A DNA stretch of 64,000 nt from UBA8389 sp942493385 (GCA_942493385.1 OW818699.1:3162001-3226000), one strand, 5' to 3'. Positions 35,492 through 45,118 are shown, counted from the first letter of the stretch. Numbers and translations are program-made. The notes: generated by a model not told the origin, from the letters alone.

Positions 35492-37309
35492 ATGAGAACA
35501 TACACAATCCTCATCTTGCTTCTTTTTCTGCTGACAACAACTGTTTCCGGACAGCTGAAAACTACGTATGGAGTGGAAGGTTGGGGCACGCATACCATAG
35601 GTGGACTGGGAGGCAGAATTGTACGAGTAACCAACTTGAATGCCTCTGGAGCAGGTTCATTCGCTGCTGCCGTCGCCATGAGCGGACCTAGAATCATCGT
35701 TTTCGAGGTGGGAGGAGTCATCAACTTGAACGGTTCATCCATTTCACTGAATAATCCCAACGTTACCATTGCAGGTCAAACTGCACCGGGAAAAGGAATC
35801 ACCCTGATCAATGGCGGTATGAACATTCAGGCTCACGATGTAATCATGCAGCACATTAGGATTCGACCTGGTGCGACCGGTCATTTAGTTGGAGCTTGGG
35901 AACCGGACGGCATGACGACGAATGGTGCTGGAAATGTGATCATTGACCACTGTTCCTTCAGTTGGGCGGTGGATGAGAATTGTTCGGCCTCCGGCCCCCG
36001 CTTTGAGGGTGCAACGCCAGAAGACTGGCGGAACAACACCTCCCACGCCGTGACCATCAGCAACAACATCATTTCGGAGGGGCTCAGCAATTCGACGCAT
36101 ACCAAGGGGGAACACTCCAAAGGAACTCTGGTACACGACAATACGAAGGAAATTGCCATTCTCAACAACCTTTATGCCCACAACAAAGACAGGAACCCTT
36201 TGTTCAAGGGTGGGGCACGCGGGGTGGTGGTCAACAATTACATCTACAATCCAGGCGTTGCCGCTGTCAAATTCGGCTTGGTGGACACTGAATGGTTGGG
36301 ATACGTCAAAGACACCGGCAAAATGACGGTGGTGGGGAATTACCTTAAATATGGGCCCAGTACCAGCAGCATCGCTTTTTGCAACATTGGAAACGGTCCT
36401 TGCGAGGTCTATTTGTCAAACAACCTAGCGCTAGACAGGTTGGGAAATCCCGTTACCGATTACAAAGGCGACGTTACCAAAAGGGTTTATGTGAAACCGG
36501 TCTGGAACGACAACATACGAGTGACCCCAGCTACTGAGGTTCAGCAAAACATCGTTCGAAATGCAGGCGCACGGCCTTGGGACAGGGATAACATCGATAA
36601 AAGAATCCTACAGGAGGCCTTGACAGGTACCGGAAGTATCATTGACAGCGAGTCCACTGTTGGCGGTTACCCCACCTACCAGGCAGTTAGCGTACCCTTT
36701 GTGGAAGTGGAATGGAATCTGGACTGCATGATGAAACGAAATGCATCGCTATCCATTGAATCGCCTATTTCGGGAAGTGTCTTTCAGAAAGATTCGCTCA
36801 TCCAGGTATCGGCTGTTCTGGCCTCCGGAAATTCGACCGGACAAAAGATGGAATTGTTGCTGAACGGTATCTCGCAAGGTTTGCGAACAAATGCACCCTA
36901 TACTTGGCAATTACAGATTCCAGAAACCGGCACCCATCAATTGATTGTCATTTCCAATGCTGACAGTTTATTCAAGACGGTATCGGCCACCACGCGGATA
37001 CAAGTGGCTGATACGCTTTCAACAAACAATCCGATTGCGACACGTACCACTCTTTCCTCGGTGGTTTATCCAAATCCATTTCACGAAAAAGTTCTTCTTA
37101 AATATGAGCTTACTGAACAAAGTTTCGTGAACATTTCGGTTTTAAACAGCCAAGGGCAGTCACTAGGCACACTTTTTTCTGAGACACAGTCCATGGGTAT
37201 GCATGAAGTGATGTGGGCACCAAATCATAAGATTGGTGGTCTCTATTTTCTTCTAATAAAAACTGGATCTGGAACTTCCAGTCACAAAGTACTCTATTCA
37301 ATACCTTGA
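35492..37309 (+). CDS. Secreted pectate-lyase-like right-handed beta-helix protein with T9SS sorting domain
   Basis: The 605-residue protein has a signal peptide (MRTYTILILLLFLLTTTVSG), then a beta-helix of the pectate lyase type: VTNLNASGAGSFAAAVAMSGPRIIVFEVGGVI, NVTIAGQTAPGKGITL, VIMQHIRIRPG, NVIIDHCSFSWAVDEN, ILNNLYAHNKDRNPLFKGG. A Big-type domain spans ~425-510. The last ~80 residues (VYPNPFHEKVLLKYELTEQSFVNISVLNSQG) form a type A T9SS sorting domain. It probably cleaves pectin-type polymers at the cell surface. The lyase subfamily and catalytic arginine are not certain by eye. Confidence 0.85.
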   Translation: MRTYTILILLLFLLTTTVSGQLKTTYGVEGWGTHTIGGLGGRIVRVTNLNASGAGSFAAAVAMSGPRIIVFEVGGVINLNGSSISLNNPNVTIAGQTAPGKGITLINGGMNIQAHDVIMQHIRIRPGATGHLVGAWEPDGMTTNGAGNVIIDHCSFSWAVDENCSASGPRFEGATPEDWRNNTSHAVTISNNIISEGLSNSTHTKGEHSKGTLVHDNTKEIAILNNLYAHNKDRNPLFKGGARGVVVNNYIYNPGVAAVKFGLVDTEWLGYVKDTGKMTVVGNYLKYGPSTSSIAFCNIGNGPCEVYLSNNLALDRLGNPVTDYKGDVTKRVYVKPVWNDNIRVTPATEVQQNIVRNAGARPWDRDNIDKRILQEALTGTGSIIDSESTVGGYPTYQAVSVPFVEVEWNLDCMMKRNASLSIESPISGSVFQKDSLIQVSAVLASGNSTGQKMELLLNGISQGLRTNAPYTWQLQIPETGTHQLIVISNADSLFKTVSATTRIQVADTLSTNNPIATRTTLSSVVYPNPFHEKVLLKYELTEQSFVNISVLNSQGQSLGTLFSETQSMGMHEVMWAPNHKIGGLYFLLIKTGSGTSSHKVLYSIP

Positions 37310-37375
37310 CATTAAAAAAAATTCTCATCTTTACGGCAACAATTTGCAAACCTTGTATTTGTGACCTGAATCGCT

Positions 37376-40108
37376 ATGAAAAACCTTTATTTTGCATGCC
37401 TGTTGTGGGCAATTTCCTTTTCGGCATGGGCTACTAAAACTGAGATTCAATATCTATCGGGCACGGATAAAGACCAAACTGTCACTTGGGATTTCTTTTG
37501 TACCAAAGGGATGAAAAGTGGCGTATGGAGCAGCATTCAAGTGCCCTCCCAATGGGAGCAACAGGGCTTCGGCGCGTACAATTACGGTCAGGGCGACCCG
37601 TTCAACAACGAACAGGGTTTGTACAAATACCGCTTCAACGTTGCCAAAAACTGGAAGGAAAAAAAGGTGCGGATCGTGTTTGAAGGCTCCATGACGGATA
37701 CCGAAGTCAAAATCAATGGAAAATCGGCAGGCACCGTTCATCAGGGAGCATTCTACCAGTTCAACTACGACATTTCAACGCTACTCAATTATGGGGCTGA
37801 AAATTTGCTGGAAGTAACCGTCAGTAAAGAATCTGCGGATTCAAGCGTCAATCGTGCCGAACGGCGCGGAGACTATTGGGATTTTGGTGGTATTTTCCGA
37901 CCGGTCTATTTGGAAGCCTTACCCTTGACCAACATCAATCGCGTAGCCATCGATGCCAAAGCCGACGGCCGTTTCAGCATGGATGTTTTTATGGAAGGCG
38001 TACAAAAAAAGGCGGTGTTGGAGGCACAAGTACAAACGCTGGAAGGCAGCCCCTTCGGACCGAAAATAAAGATGAACATTACTTTGGCAACAGAGAAATC
38101 GACCCTGACAGGCAACTTCGTCAACCCATCTCTTTGGAGTCCGGAAACGCCAGCCTTGTATTCGGTGGTGCTGCGTTTGAAAGTTGGCAAAAAGATCCTG
38201 CATGAGTTTAAACAGCGTTTCGGATTCCGTACCGTGGAAGTTCGTCCCAACGACGGTATTTATGTAAATAATGCCAAGGTGCAATTCCGCGGTGTTTGCC
38301 GTCACACGTTCTGGCCTGAATCGGGTCGTTGCAGCAGCAAGGATCTGAGTATTGAGGATGTGGAAACCATCAAGGCCATGAACATGAATGCGGTCCGTAT
38401 GAGCCACTACCCGCCCGACCAGCATTTTCTGGACGTATGCGATTCACTGGGTTTGTTCGTACTCGACGAACTAGCCGGCTGGCAAAAATTTTACAGCACT
38501 GAGACTGGTCAACGGTTGGTGAAACAAATGGTGGAACGCGACGTGAACCATCCCAGCATCGTGTTGTGGGACAACGGGAACGAAGGTGGTTTCAACAAGG
38601 AATTGCGAGGCGATTACGCCAAATACGATCCGCAGCAACGCTTGGTCATCGAGCCATGGTCCAAAATCAACGGTACGGACACCAAGCATTACCCCGGTTA
38701 TAAGTATGTTGAGAATGCGCTGAACAAAGGCAATCTGATCTATTTCCCCACCGAATTCCTGCATGGATTGTACGATGGCGGGCATGGTGCCGGACTGGAC
38801 GATTACTGGAAGTTAATGACTTCCAAACCTCTTTCTGCAGGAGGTTTTCTTTGGGTATATGCCGATGAAGGCATTGTCCGTAAAGACAAAAACGATACCA
38901 TCGACAACCACGGAAACAACGCACCCGACGGCATCGTGGGACCTTACCACGAAAAGGAAGGCAGTTTTTATGCCATCCGCGAAATCTGGTCGCCAGTTTA
39001 CATCGAAAAAGGCTCACTTACTCCAAGAATTTCCCTAACCAACCGTTACCTCTATACCAACCTCAGTCAGTGCACGTTCAAGGGGCAACTTAAACGGTTT
39101 ACCGAGTCCTTTCCAAGTAAGAACAACCAATGGTATACTTTTTCAATCGGTTCACCAGATATCAAACCTGGTGAAAGCGGGACTCTAAACCCGGATTGGC
39201 CTTCGAATCTGACTTCGTACGACGTGTTTTATCTGACGGCTGTGGACCCGACCGGAAAAACCATCAACACTTGGTCCTGGAATCTGAGTTCGCCCGAATC
39301 GATGGCATTGAAAGTGGCGGCAAAAGAAAAACTTCCGGTTTCAGCCGTGGAAGATGCCGGTTATATTCGGTTGAGTTCCGGTAAAACAACGGTCAGTTTT
39401 AGCAAAACCAGCGGCTTACTGGCCGAAGTATTGGTAGACGGCACATTGCTTCCGTTTGGGAATGGACCTGTATTTCAGGGAGATACATTAAATTTTAAAG
39501 GCATCCGGAAATACACTTCAGGCAATGAGGAGGTGGTGGAAATCCTTTATGACCAATCTCCTGAATGCTTTGTAAAATGGACGTTGAAGGAAGGCGGCCT
39601 CCTGCAACTGGACTACCAGTATCGACCAAGCGGATTGCAGTCATTCGCTGGAATCACGTTCGATTTTCCAGAAAAACTGGTGACTGGTGCCCGATTGATG
39701 GCCAACGGGCCGTATCATGTCTGGAAGAATCGGTTGAAAGGGGTTACTTTTGGGATTTACGACAAAAAATACAACAACACCGTTACCGGTCAGACCTGGG
39801 ATTATCCGGAATTCAAAGGCTACTATTCCAACTTTTATGCCGTAGAGATTCAAAACAGCATTCGGCCCTTTAGCATCGTTTCGGTCGCTCCGAATCTGTT
39901 CTTGCATCTTTTCACCCCCGAGCGGCCAAAATTTGAAAAAGGCGGTGTGTATCCACCTTTTCCAAAGGGCAGCATTTCCATTCTGAACGGTATACCTGCC
40001 ATAGGCACCAAGTTTTCCAAGCCGGAGGACGAAGGGCCTCAAAGTCAGAAAAACTACTACGATGGCAAAATTGTAGCTGGCAGGATTTTATTTAATTTTG
40101 AAAATTAA
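37376..40108 (+). CDS. Secreted glycoside hydrolase family 2 enzyme (beta-galactosidase/beta-glucuronidase type)
   Basis: The 910-residue enzyme has a signal peptide (cleavage near SAWA) and the GH2 domain order: sugar-binding jelly roll (VPSQWEQQGFGAYNYGQG, YDISTLLNYG, RGDYWDFGGIFRPVYLE), immunoglobulin-like domain, then the TIM barrel (FRGVCRHTFWPESGR, MNMNAVRMSHYPPDQHFLDVCDSLG). The acid/base is E403 in WDNGNEGG and the likely nucleophile is E460 in FPTEFLHG. C-terminal beta domains follow. There is no T9SS tail. Specificity could be galactoside, glucuronide or another beta-sugar. It lies 66 bases after the pectate-lyase-like gene in the same direction. Confidence 0.88.
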   Translation: MKNLYFACLLWAISFSAWATKTEIQYLSGTDKDQTVTWDFFCTKGMKSGVWSSIQVPSQWEQQGFGAYNYGQGDPFNNEQGLYKYRFNVAKNWKEKKVRIVFEGSMTDTEVKINGKSAGTVHQGAFYQFNYDISTLLNYGAENLLEVTVSKESADSSVNRAERRGDYWDFGGIFRPVYLEALPLTNINRVAIDAKADGRFSMDVFMEGVQKKAVLEAQVQTLEGSPFGPKIKMNITLATEKSTLTGNFVNPSLWSPETPALYSVVLRLKVGKKILHEFKQRFGFRTVEVRPNDGIYVNNAKVQFRGVCRHTFWPESGRCSSKDLSIEDVETIKAMNMNAVRMSHYPPDQHFLDVCDSLGLFVLDELAGWQKFYSTETGQRLVKQMVERDVNHPSIVLWDNGNEGGFNKELRGDYAKYDPQQRLVIEPWSKINGTDTKHYPGYKYVENALNKGNLIYFPTEFLHGLYDGGHGAGLDDYWKLMTSKPLSAGGFLWVYADEGIVRKDKNDTIDNHGNNAPDGIVGPYHEKEGSFYAIREIWSPVYIEKGSLTPRISLTNRYLYTNLSQCTFKGQLKRFTESFPSKNNQWYTFSIGSPDIKPGESGTLNPDWPSNLTSYDVFYLTAVDPTGKTINTWSWNLSSPESMALKVAAKEKLPVSAVEDAGYIRLSSGKTTVSFSKTSGLLAEVLVDGTLLPFGNGPVFQGDTLNFKGIRKYTSGNEEVVEILYDQSPECFVKWTLKEGGLLQLDYQYRPSGLQSFAGITFDFPEKLVTGARLMANGPYHVWKNRLKGVTFGIYDKKYNNTVTGQTWDYPEFKGYYSNFYAVEIQNSIRPFSIVSVAPNLFLHLFTPERPKFEKGGVYPPFPKGSISILNGIPAIGTKFSKPEDEGPQSQKNYYDGKIVAGRILFNFEN

Positions 40109-40112
40109 TCGT

Positions 40113-40784
40113 ATGAAACAAGTACTTGACTTTTTAAACGACATAGGTAACAACAACAACCGGGAATGGTTTGAGGCCCATCGTTCTGAATTCGATGAAG
40201 CCACGGCTGTATTTTCAAAATTTGTAGAACAACTCATCGCTGGCATCAGCCAATTCGACCCCACGGTAAATGGCTTGAAACCAAAGGATTGCATGTTCCG
40301 GTTCTACCGAGACATACGGTTCTCTCCCAATAAAATGCCGTATAAAAACCATTTCGGCGCCTACATCTGCCAACAAGGAAGAAAGTCGCCTTATTCGGGT
40401 TATTATTTTCACGTCGAGCCCAAAGGCAGCGGTTATTTGGACGGACATCTGTTGGCATCCGGTTTGTACAATCCGCTACCGAACGTGCTGAAAAGTGTTC
40501 GGGAGGAAATCATGCTGAACGGCGGTTCCTTCGATGCTGCTGCCAAAGAATCAACAGGTTTCATTTTGGAAGATTCGCAGGCGCTTAAAAAGGTGCCAAG
40601 AGGATTTCCGGCCGATTCTCCGTGGGCAGAATACCTGAAACTGAAAAACCCCTGCTTGTTCAAATCGTTCGATGACGCTTACCTGCTGAGCGATTCATTG
40701 TTGGAAAACACGTTGGAAGCGTTCAGCCGTACGGTCAATTTTAACAACTGGCTGAACAAAGCCGTCGAATACGCGTTGGATTGA
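40113..40784 (+). CDS. DUF2461 family protein
   Basis: The 223-residue protein matches the DUF2461/TIGR02453 family: LDFLNDIGNNNNREWFEAHRSEF at the start, MFRFYRDIRFSPNKMPYKNHFGAYI, SPYSGYYFHVEPKGSGYLDGHL. It is cytoplasmic and its function is unknown. I chose ATG 40113 because the longer start overlaps the GH2 gene. Its TGA stop (40782-40784) overlaps the ATG of the desaturase gene by one base (TGATG), implying translational coupling with the carotenoid-type genes. Confidence 0.85.
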   Translation: MKQVLDFLNDIGNNNNREWFEAHRSEFDEATAVFSKFVEQLIAGISQFDPTVNGLKPKDCMFRFYRDIRFSPNKMPYKNHFGAYICQQGRKSPYSGYYFHVEPKGSGYLDGHLLASGLYNPLPNVLKSVREEIMLNGGSFDAAAKESTGFILEDSQALKKVPRGFPADSPWAEYLKLKNPCLFKSFDDAYLLSDSLLENTLEAFSRTVNFNNWLNKAVEYALD

Positions 40785-42268
40785 TGAAAAATGTTGCGAT
40801 TATCGGTGCAGGAGCAGGTGGAATTGCCACTGCCATCAAGCTCGCTCAAAACGGGTATCGGGTGACCGTCTATGAAAAGAATGCTTCCCCTGGCGGCCGT
40901 TGCGGCCAATTGATTCGGGACGGGCACCGATTTGACTTGGGTGCCACCATTTTTCTGATGCCTTCCATTTACCGCGAAGTCTTTGCTTCGCTTGGACTGA
41001 AATTGGAAGACAGTATTGTATCAAAACCTTTGCCAGTCATCTACAAATTGTATTATGGAAACGGTCAGACCTTCGATTTTACGACCAACTCCTCCAAAAT
41101 GAAAGCCCAGTTGGAAAGAATCGAACCTGGTAGTTTTCAGTACATGCAGCGCTACATCAAGACCGGATACAATTTGTTCAAGATTTCGATGGACAAACTG
41201 CTCGGACGAAATTTCTACCATCTGTTCGATTTCATCAACTTTGGGAATGTCAAACTGATGTTTCAGATCAAGACCCACATTCGTCACATGACCTACATCA
41301 AGCAGTTTTTTAAGAATCCGCTGTTGCAGGTTGCGTTCACGTTCCAAAACATCTATGTGGGGCAGAATCCGTTTACGGCGCCAGCCCTTTTCTCGATGCT
41401 TCCTGCCGCTGAATTGAGCGAAGGCTCCTTGTACCCTGTTGGCGGCATGTACAAAATTATCGAGAAACTCCTGGAGGTGGCTACTGAACTGGGTGTCGAT
41501 TTTCAATACAATAAAACGGTCATGCGCATCAACGTGGATGCGGATCATGCAACTGGCCTGCTTTTTGAGGATGGAAGCGAGGTCGCGTCAGACATCGTCG
41601 TAGCCAATGCCGATTTGCCTTACGTTTATAAGGAATTGCTACCCGACCGACTTCGTTCATTCAAAATGAATTTCCTCAAATACTCCTGTTCAGGCATGGT
41701 TTTTCATTGGGGGTTGGACAAAGCGTATCCTCAATTAGCGCATCACAGTGTTTTTTTATCGGGTGATTATAAAAAAAGCCTGGATAAGATCTTCAAGGAC
41801 AAGACCATGGCTGAATCGCCCAGTTTCTACATCCATGCACCGGTAAAAAACGATCCGGCTGCTGCGCCCGAAGGTCAGGATACGATTTCGGTCATTGTAC
41901 CGGTAGGGCATTTGGACCCGAAAAAGCATCAGGATTGGGTCGAATTGAAGCGAATTGCCAGAGAAGGCATTATTAATCGATTGAAAGCGGAAGGGTTGAA
42001 TGACTTGGAGGAACACATCAAGTTTGAGATCTGCTACCTACCGAAAACTTGGGAAAACGTTTTGAACATTGCCAAGGGTTCCGTGTTTGGAAGCATCAGT
42101 CACAGCATCCTGCAAATGGGGTATTTTCGTCCGCACAACAGACACCCGCGTTATAAGAACCTCTATTTTGTCGGTGGAAGCACGCATCCTGGCAACGGTG
42201 TGCCTTTGGTGTTGCTTTCGTCCAAACTGACATCGGAACGTATCCTAAAAGATACCAAAAAGTTTTGA
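40784..42268 (+). CDS. crtI: CrtI-family phytoene/dehydrosqualene desaturase
   Basis: The 494-residue FAD-dependent enzyme has the dinucleotide motif GAGAGGIATAIKLAQNGYRVTVYEKN at its N-terminus, SPGGRCGQLIRDGHRFDLGATIF, and the C-terminal YFVGGSTHPGNGVPLVLLSSKL of the CrtI family. It introduces double bases-conjugating desaturations into phytoene or a C30 analogue. ATG 40784 overlaps the DUF2461 stop. The phytoene/squalene synthase-like gene follows after 3 bases, so substrate supply and desaturation are encoded together. Number of desaturation steps and chain length are not readable here. Confidence 0.88.
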   Translation: MKNVAIIGAGAGGIATAIKLAQNGYRVTVYEKNASPGGRCGQLIRDGHRFDLGATIFLMPSIYREVFASLGLKLEDSIVSKPLPVIYKLYYGNGQTFDFTTNSSKMKAQLERIEPGSFQYMQRYIKTGYNLFKISMDKLLGRNFYHLFDFINFGNVKLMFQIKTHIRHMTYIKQFFKNPLLQVAFTFQNIYVGQNPFTAPALFSMLPAAELSEGSLYPVGGMYKIIEKLLEVATELGVDFQYNKTVMRINVDADHATGLLFEDGSEVASDIVVANADLPYVYKELLPDRLRSFKMNFLKYSCSGMVFHWGLDKAYPQLAHHSVFLSGDYKKSLDKIFKDKTMAESPSFYIHAPVKNDPAAAPEGQDTISVIVPVGHLDPKKHQDWVELKRIAREGIINRLKAEGLNDLEEHIKFEICYLPKTWENVLNIAKGSVFGSISHSILQMGYFRPHNRHPRYKNLYFVGGSTHPGNGVPLVLLSSKLTSERILKDTKKF

Positions 42269-42271
42269 ACC

Positions 42272-43213
42272 ATGAACGAACCGACAGCAACCTACCTCGA
42301 CCTATTCAACACCATCGATTTTGAGAAGATCATTGATCATCCCAACATTCTGATTGCTGCAAACTTCTGGGATACGGACCGTTACATGGCTGCAAAGGTT
42401 TGTTATAAGGTAATGCGTCACATTGACGACCTCATCGATAATTTCAAGACGGCGAATCCAGTCATTACCCAAGAGGAGCAAAAACAGTTGACTGCCGATG
42501 TGAACAACTGGTTGGCAGCACTTAAGAAGGGTTCGAAGAAAGTTTTTCCAAGTCAGGAACTGCTGGAAACGTTCGAAACGTTCAAGATTCCGGTCTGGCC
42601 CATGGAGGCTTTTGCCAAATCGATGATCTACGACATCAGTCACGACGGTTTTGAAAGCTTGCAGGCCTTCTTGGATTATGCGGAGGGCGCTTCGGTGGCA
42701 CCTGCTGCGATTTTTGTCCATTTATGTGGGCTGAACGGAGAGAACGGACAGTACAGCGCTCCTGCCTTTGATGTTCAAAAAGCTGCCAGAGCGTGTGCGG
42801 TATTCAGTTATCTGGTGCACATCATCCGTGATTTCCAAAAAGATCAATTCAACCACCTCCACTATTTTGCAGACGATTTGGTCGCCAAGAACGGCCTGAA
42901 CCGTCTTAAGTTGGATGCCATGGCTCACGGGGCACCCATAGAGCCTGGTTTCCGTGACATGATTCGCCAATACCTGGTGGTGGCCGACGAGTACCGTCAA
43001 AAAACCTACGACATCATTCAGGAAATCCGACCCTACTTGTGTCCTCGCTCCCAGCTGAGTTTGGATATTATCTTCAATCTGTACCTCATGGTTTACGAAC
43101 GGATTGATGTTTCGAATTCAAATTTCACAACGGAAGAGCTGAATCCAACCGCCCAAGAGGTAAAAAAGCGGGTTCATGAAACAATTTTGGCATTTCAACC
43201 GTCTTACCTATAA
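42272..43213 (+). CDS. crtB: Phytoene/squalene synthase family protein
   Basis: The 313-residue trans-isoprenyl diphosphate synthase joins two prenyl diphosphates head to head. The two aspartate-rich motifs are present: HIDDLIDN (D52, D53, D56) and RDFQKDQFNHLHY (D187, D191). It lies 3 bases downstream of the desaturase. CrtB (C40) and CrtM-like (C30) activities cannot be separated by eye. No cyclase or hydroxylase gene is nearby, so the final pigment is unknown. Confidence 0.88.
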   Translation: MNEPTATYLDLFNTIDFEKIIDHPNILIAANFWDTDRYMAAKVCYKVMRHIDDLIDNFKTANPVITQEEQKQLTADVNNWLAALKKGSKKVFPSQELLETFETFKIPVWPMEAFAKSMIYDISHDGFESLQAFLDYAEGASVAPAAIFVHLCGLNGENGQYSAPAFDVQKAARACAVFSYLVHIIRDFQKDQFNHLHYFADDLVAKNGLNRLKLDAMAHGAPIEPGFRDMIRQYLVVADEYRQKTYDIIQEIRPYLCPRSQLSLDIIFNLYLMVYERIDVSNSNFTTEELNPTAQEVKKRVHETILAFQPSYL

Positions 43214-43270
43214 AAAAACGTATCTGGCGAGATAAATCGAAAGCCAAACACTTAATTAAAAATTTGGAAG

Positions 43271-44335
43271 ATGAAAAAAATCACTTTACTTTCTGTCTTT
43301 CTGGTTCTTTTTCAGTCTGTTATCCTAGCTCAAGGTCGCGGTAACAACAATGGGATTATCTATACGTTTGGCTACAACGAGGTGCCTTCCAGATGCAACC
43401 TGCCGTTGGTTGGTTTCATCAATACGGCGCATGGCGACCAAAAAAGCGTCCATGTGGGGTTCATCAACACCAACCTCGGAAATCTGACCGGCGCTCAGAT
43501 CGGTTTCGTCAACACGGTCGGTGAGAAGATGGATGGCATTCAAGCATCGTTCATCAATACGACCGGAAATGATCAGCGAGGCCTTCAGGCAGGCTTCATC
43601 AATACCATCGGGGACGATGCGCAAGGCTTTCAGGTGGGCTTTATCAATACGATCGGTGGAAAAATTCAAGGAAGTCAAATAGGATTCATCAACGCCGTCG
43701 AAAAGCTGGAAGGTTTTCAGGTCGGCTTTATCAATGCTTCCCAAAATCTGAAAGGATTTCAAGTGGGGTTCATCAATGGTGTCGAACGAATCCTGGGTGC
43801 ACAAGTCGGATTCATCAATGGCACCCGGATTTTGACGGGGCTTCAGCTGGGTTTCATCAACAAAGTGGAAACGGTGACCCATGGGGTACCCATTGGCTTT
43901 TTATCTTTTGTTAAACACGGTGGCTACCAGGCCTTTGAGTTCAGTTTCAACGAAATGTATCCGTACAACGCCTCGTACAAAATTGGCATGGACAAGTTTT
44001 ATACGTTTCCCATGGTTTCCTACAATCCCAAATTGGTGGATCCATGGGCCATCGGCTTTGGGGCAGGTTCGGTCATTCCGATGAATGAAGAAGTCTTTTT
44101 CAATCCGGAACTGATTTCGCAAACCGTGGTTTCCGGTGACTTCCAACAGATTACAAGCCTCGGACTCCAATTCGGACATGCCTTTACCGAAAACTTGGAC
44201 TTCTTGGCAGGGCCTTCGATCGTTTGGAACAGAACGACAACCAACGAACCCTTGTTTACCCTTCACGACTGGGACTTGGATGGCAGCAACCGCATTCATG
44301 CAGGGCTGCGTGCGGCACTCCGATACAGGTTCTAA
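43271..44335 (+). CDS. GFIN-repeat surface protein (LA_2272-type) with C-terminal barrel
   Basis: The 354-residue protein has a signal peptide (MKKITLLSVFLVLFQSVILAQ), then eleven tandem units beginning GFIN or a close variant: six of 15 residues, four of 14 and one of 15 (for example GFINTIGDDAQGFQV, GFINASQNLKGFQV, GFINGVERILGAQV). The last ~140 residues look like an outer-membrane barrel ending IHAGLRAALRYRF. The repeats resemble the LA_2272 surface-repeat family. Function unknown. It lies 57 bases after crtB in the same direction. Confidence 0.8.
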   Translation: MKKITLLSVFLVLFQSVILAQGRGNNNGIIYTFGYNEVPSRCNLPLVGFINTAHGDQKSVHVGFINTNLGNLTGAQIGFVNTVGEKMDGIQASFINTTGNDQRGLQAGFINTIGDDAQGFQVGFINTIGGKIQGSQIGFINAVEKLEGFQVGFINASQNLKGFQVGFINGVERILGAQVGFINGTRILTGLQLGFINKVETVTHGVPIGFLSFVKHGGYQAFEFSFNEMYPYNASYKIGMDKFYTFPMVSYNPKLVDPWAIGFGAGSVIPMNEEVFFNPELISQTVVSGDFQQITSLGLQFGHAFTENLDFLAGPSIVWNRTTTNEPLFTLHDWDLDGSNRIHAGLRAALRYRF

Positions 44336-44361
44336 AAATTGAAAATTCGCGATTGTCTGTA

Positions 44362-44390
44362 TTGAATTTTCGAATAGAGGTTTATCTTTA
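44362..44390 (+). promoter_or_regulatory. Promoter of the lone ABC ATPase gene
   Basis: TTG (44362-44364), an 18-base spacer and TATCTTTA (44383-44390, one base off TAnnTTTG) lie 5 bases before the start codon at 44396, implying a very short or absent leader. Confidence 0.5.
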
Positions 44391-44395
44391 CGGTT

Positions 44396-45079
44396 ATGAA
44401 GCAATCGATTGATCCCGTCGCAGAACTGGTCCATGTGACCAAGATGTATGAAGGTCCGCATGGCGGAACGCTTGCATTGAAAGACATCTCGTTCGCCGCA
44501 CAGCCAGGAGAAATGATACTCTTGCTTGGGCCCAGCGGCAGCGGCAAAACGACGTTTCTAACGTTGCTTGCAGGTTTGCAGCCGCCAACATCTGGCGAAG
44601 TCATGCTTTTTGGCAAACGCATGAACGACTATTCTCCCAAAAAACTGCAATCCATACGTGCAAAGCGGATGGGTTTCATTTTCCAGACCTTTTTCCTGTT
44701 GGATTCATTGACCGTACTGCAAAATGTGATGCTGGTGAAGCAGTTTGCAGGTGGCAGCAAAGAGGAATCAAAGACTGCAGCCCTCAAATACTTAAATCGA
44801 TTTGGAATCGGTCATTTGGCAGACTCCCTGCCAGGACACATCAGCCATGGGGAAAGGCAACGGGTGGCAGTGGCTCGCTCTTTGGTTAACGGTGCCGACC
44901 TTATTTTTGCGGACGAACCTACTGGTAGTCTGGCTTCCCAGCAAGGCATGGAAATAATCGATTTCCTCAAGGAAAGTGCGGTTTACGAAAATCGATGCGT
45001 CGTCATGACCAGCCACGATGAACGGATCATTGAACATGCCGACAGGGTATTACGTCTTCGAGATGGCGAAGTTTTTTGA
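44396..45079 (+). CDS. ABC transporter ATP-binding protein, LolD/MacB type, without a permease
   Basis: The 227-residue ATPase has Walker A GPSGSGKTT near residues 42-50, a Q loop at FIFQTFFLLDSLTVLQNV, and Walker B with DEPTGSL as in the LolD/MacB/FtsE group. The signature motif reads ISHGERQRVAVARSL instead of LSGGERQ. The H loop is MTSHDERI. No permease gene adjoins it; the aromatic operon leader follows in the same direction. The membrane partner is therefore encoded elsewhere. Lipoprotein release or small-molecule export are the usual roles. Confidence 0.88.
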   Translation: MKQSIDPVAELVHVTKMYEGPHGGTLALKDISFAAQPGEMILLLGPSGSGKTTFLTLLAGLQPPTSGEVMLFGKRMNDYSPKKLQSIRAKRMGFIFQTFFLLDSLTVLQNVMLVKQFAGGSKEESKTAALKYLNRFGIGHLADSLPGHISHGERQRVAVARSLVNGADLIFADEPTGSLASQQGMEIIDFLKESAVYENRCVVMTSHDERIIEHADRVLRLRDGEVF

Positions 45080-45118
45080 CTTATTTTAGAAAAATGTCGG
45101 TTTTTTCAAATAAAATTG

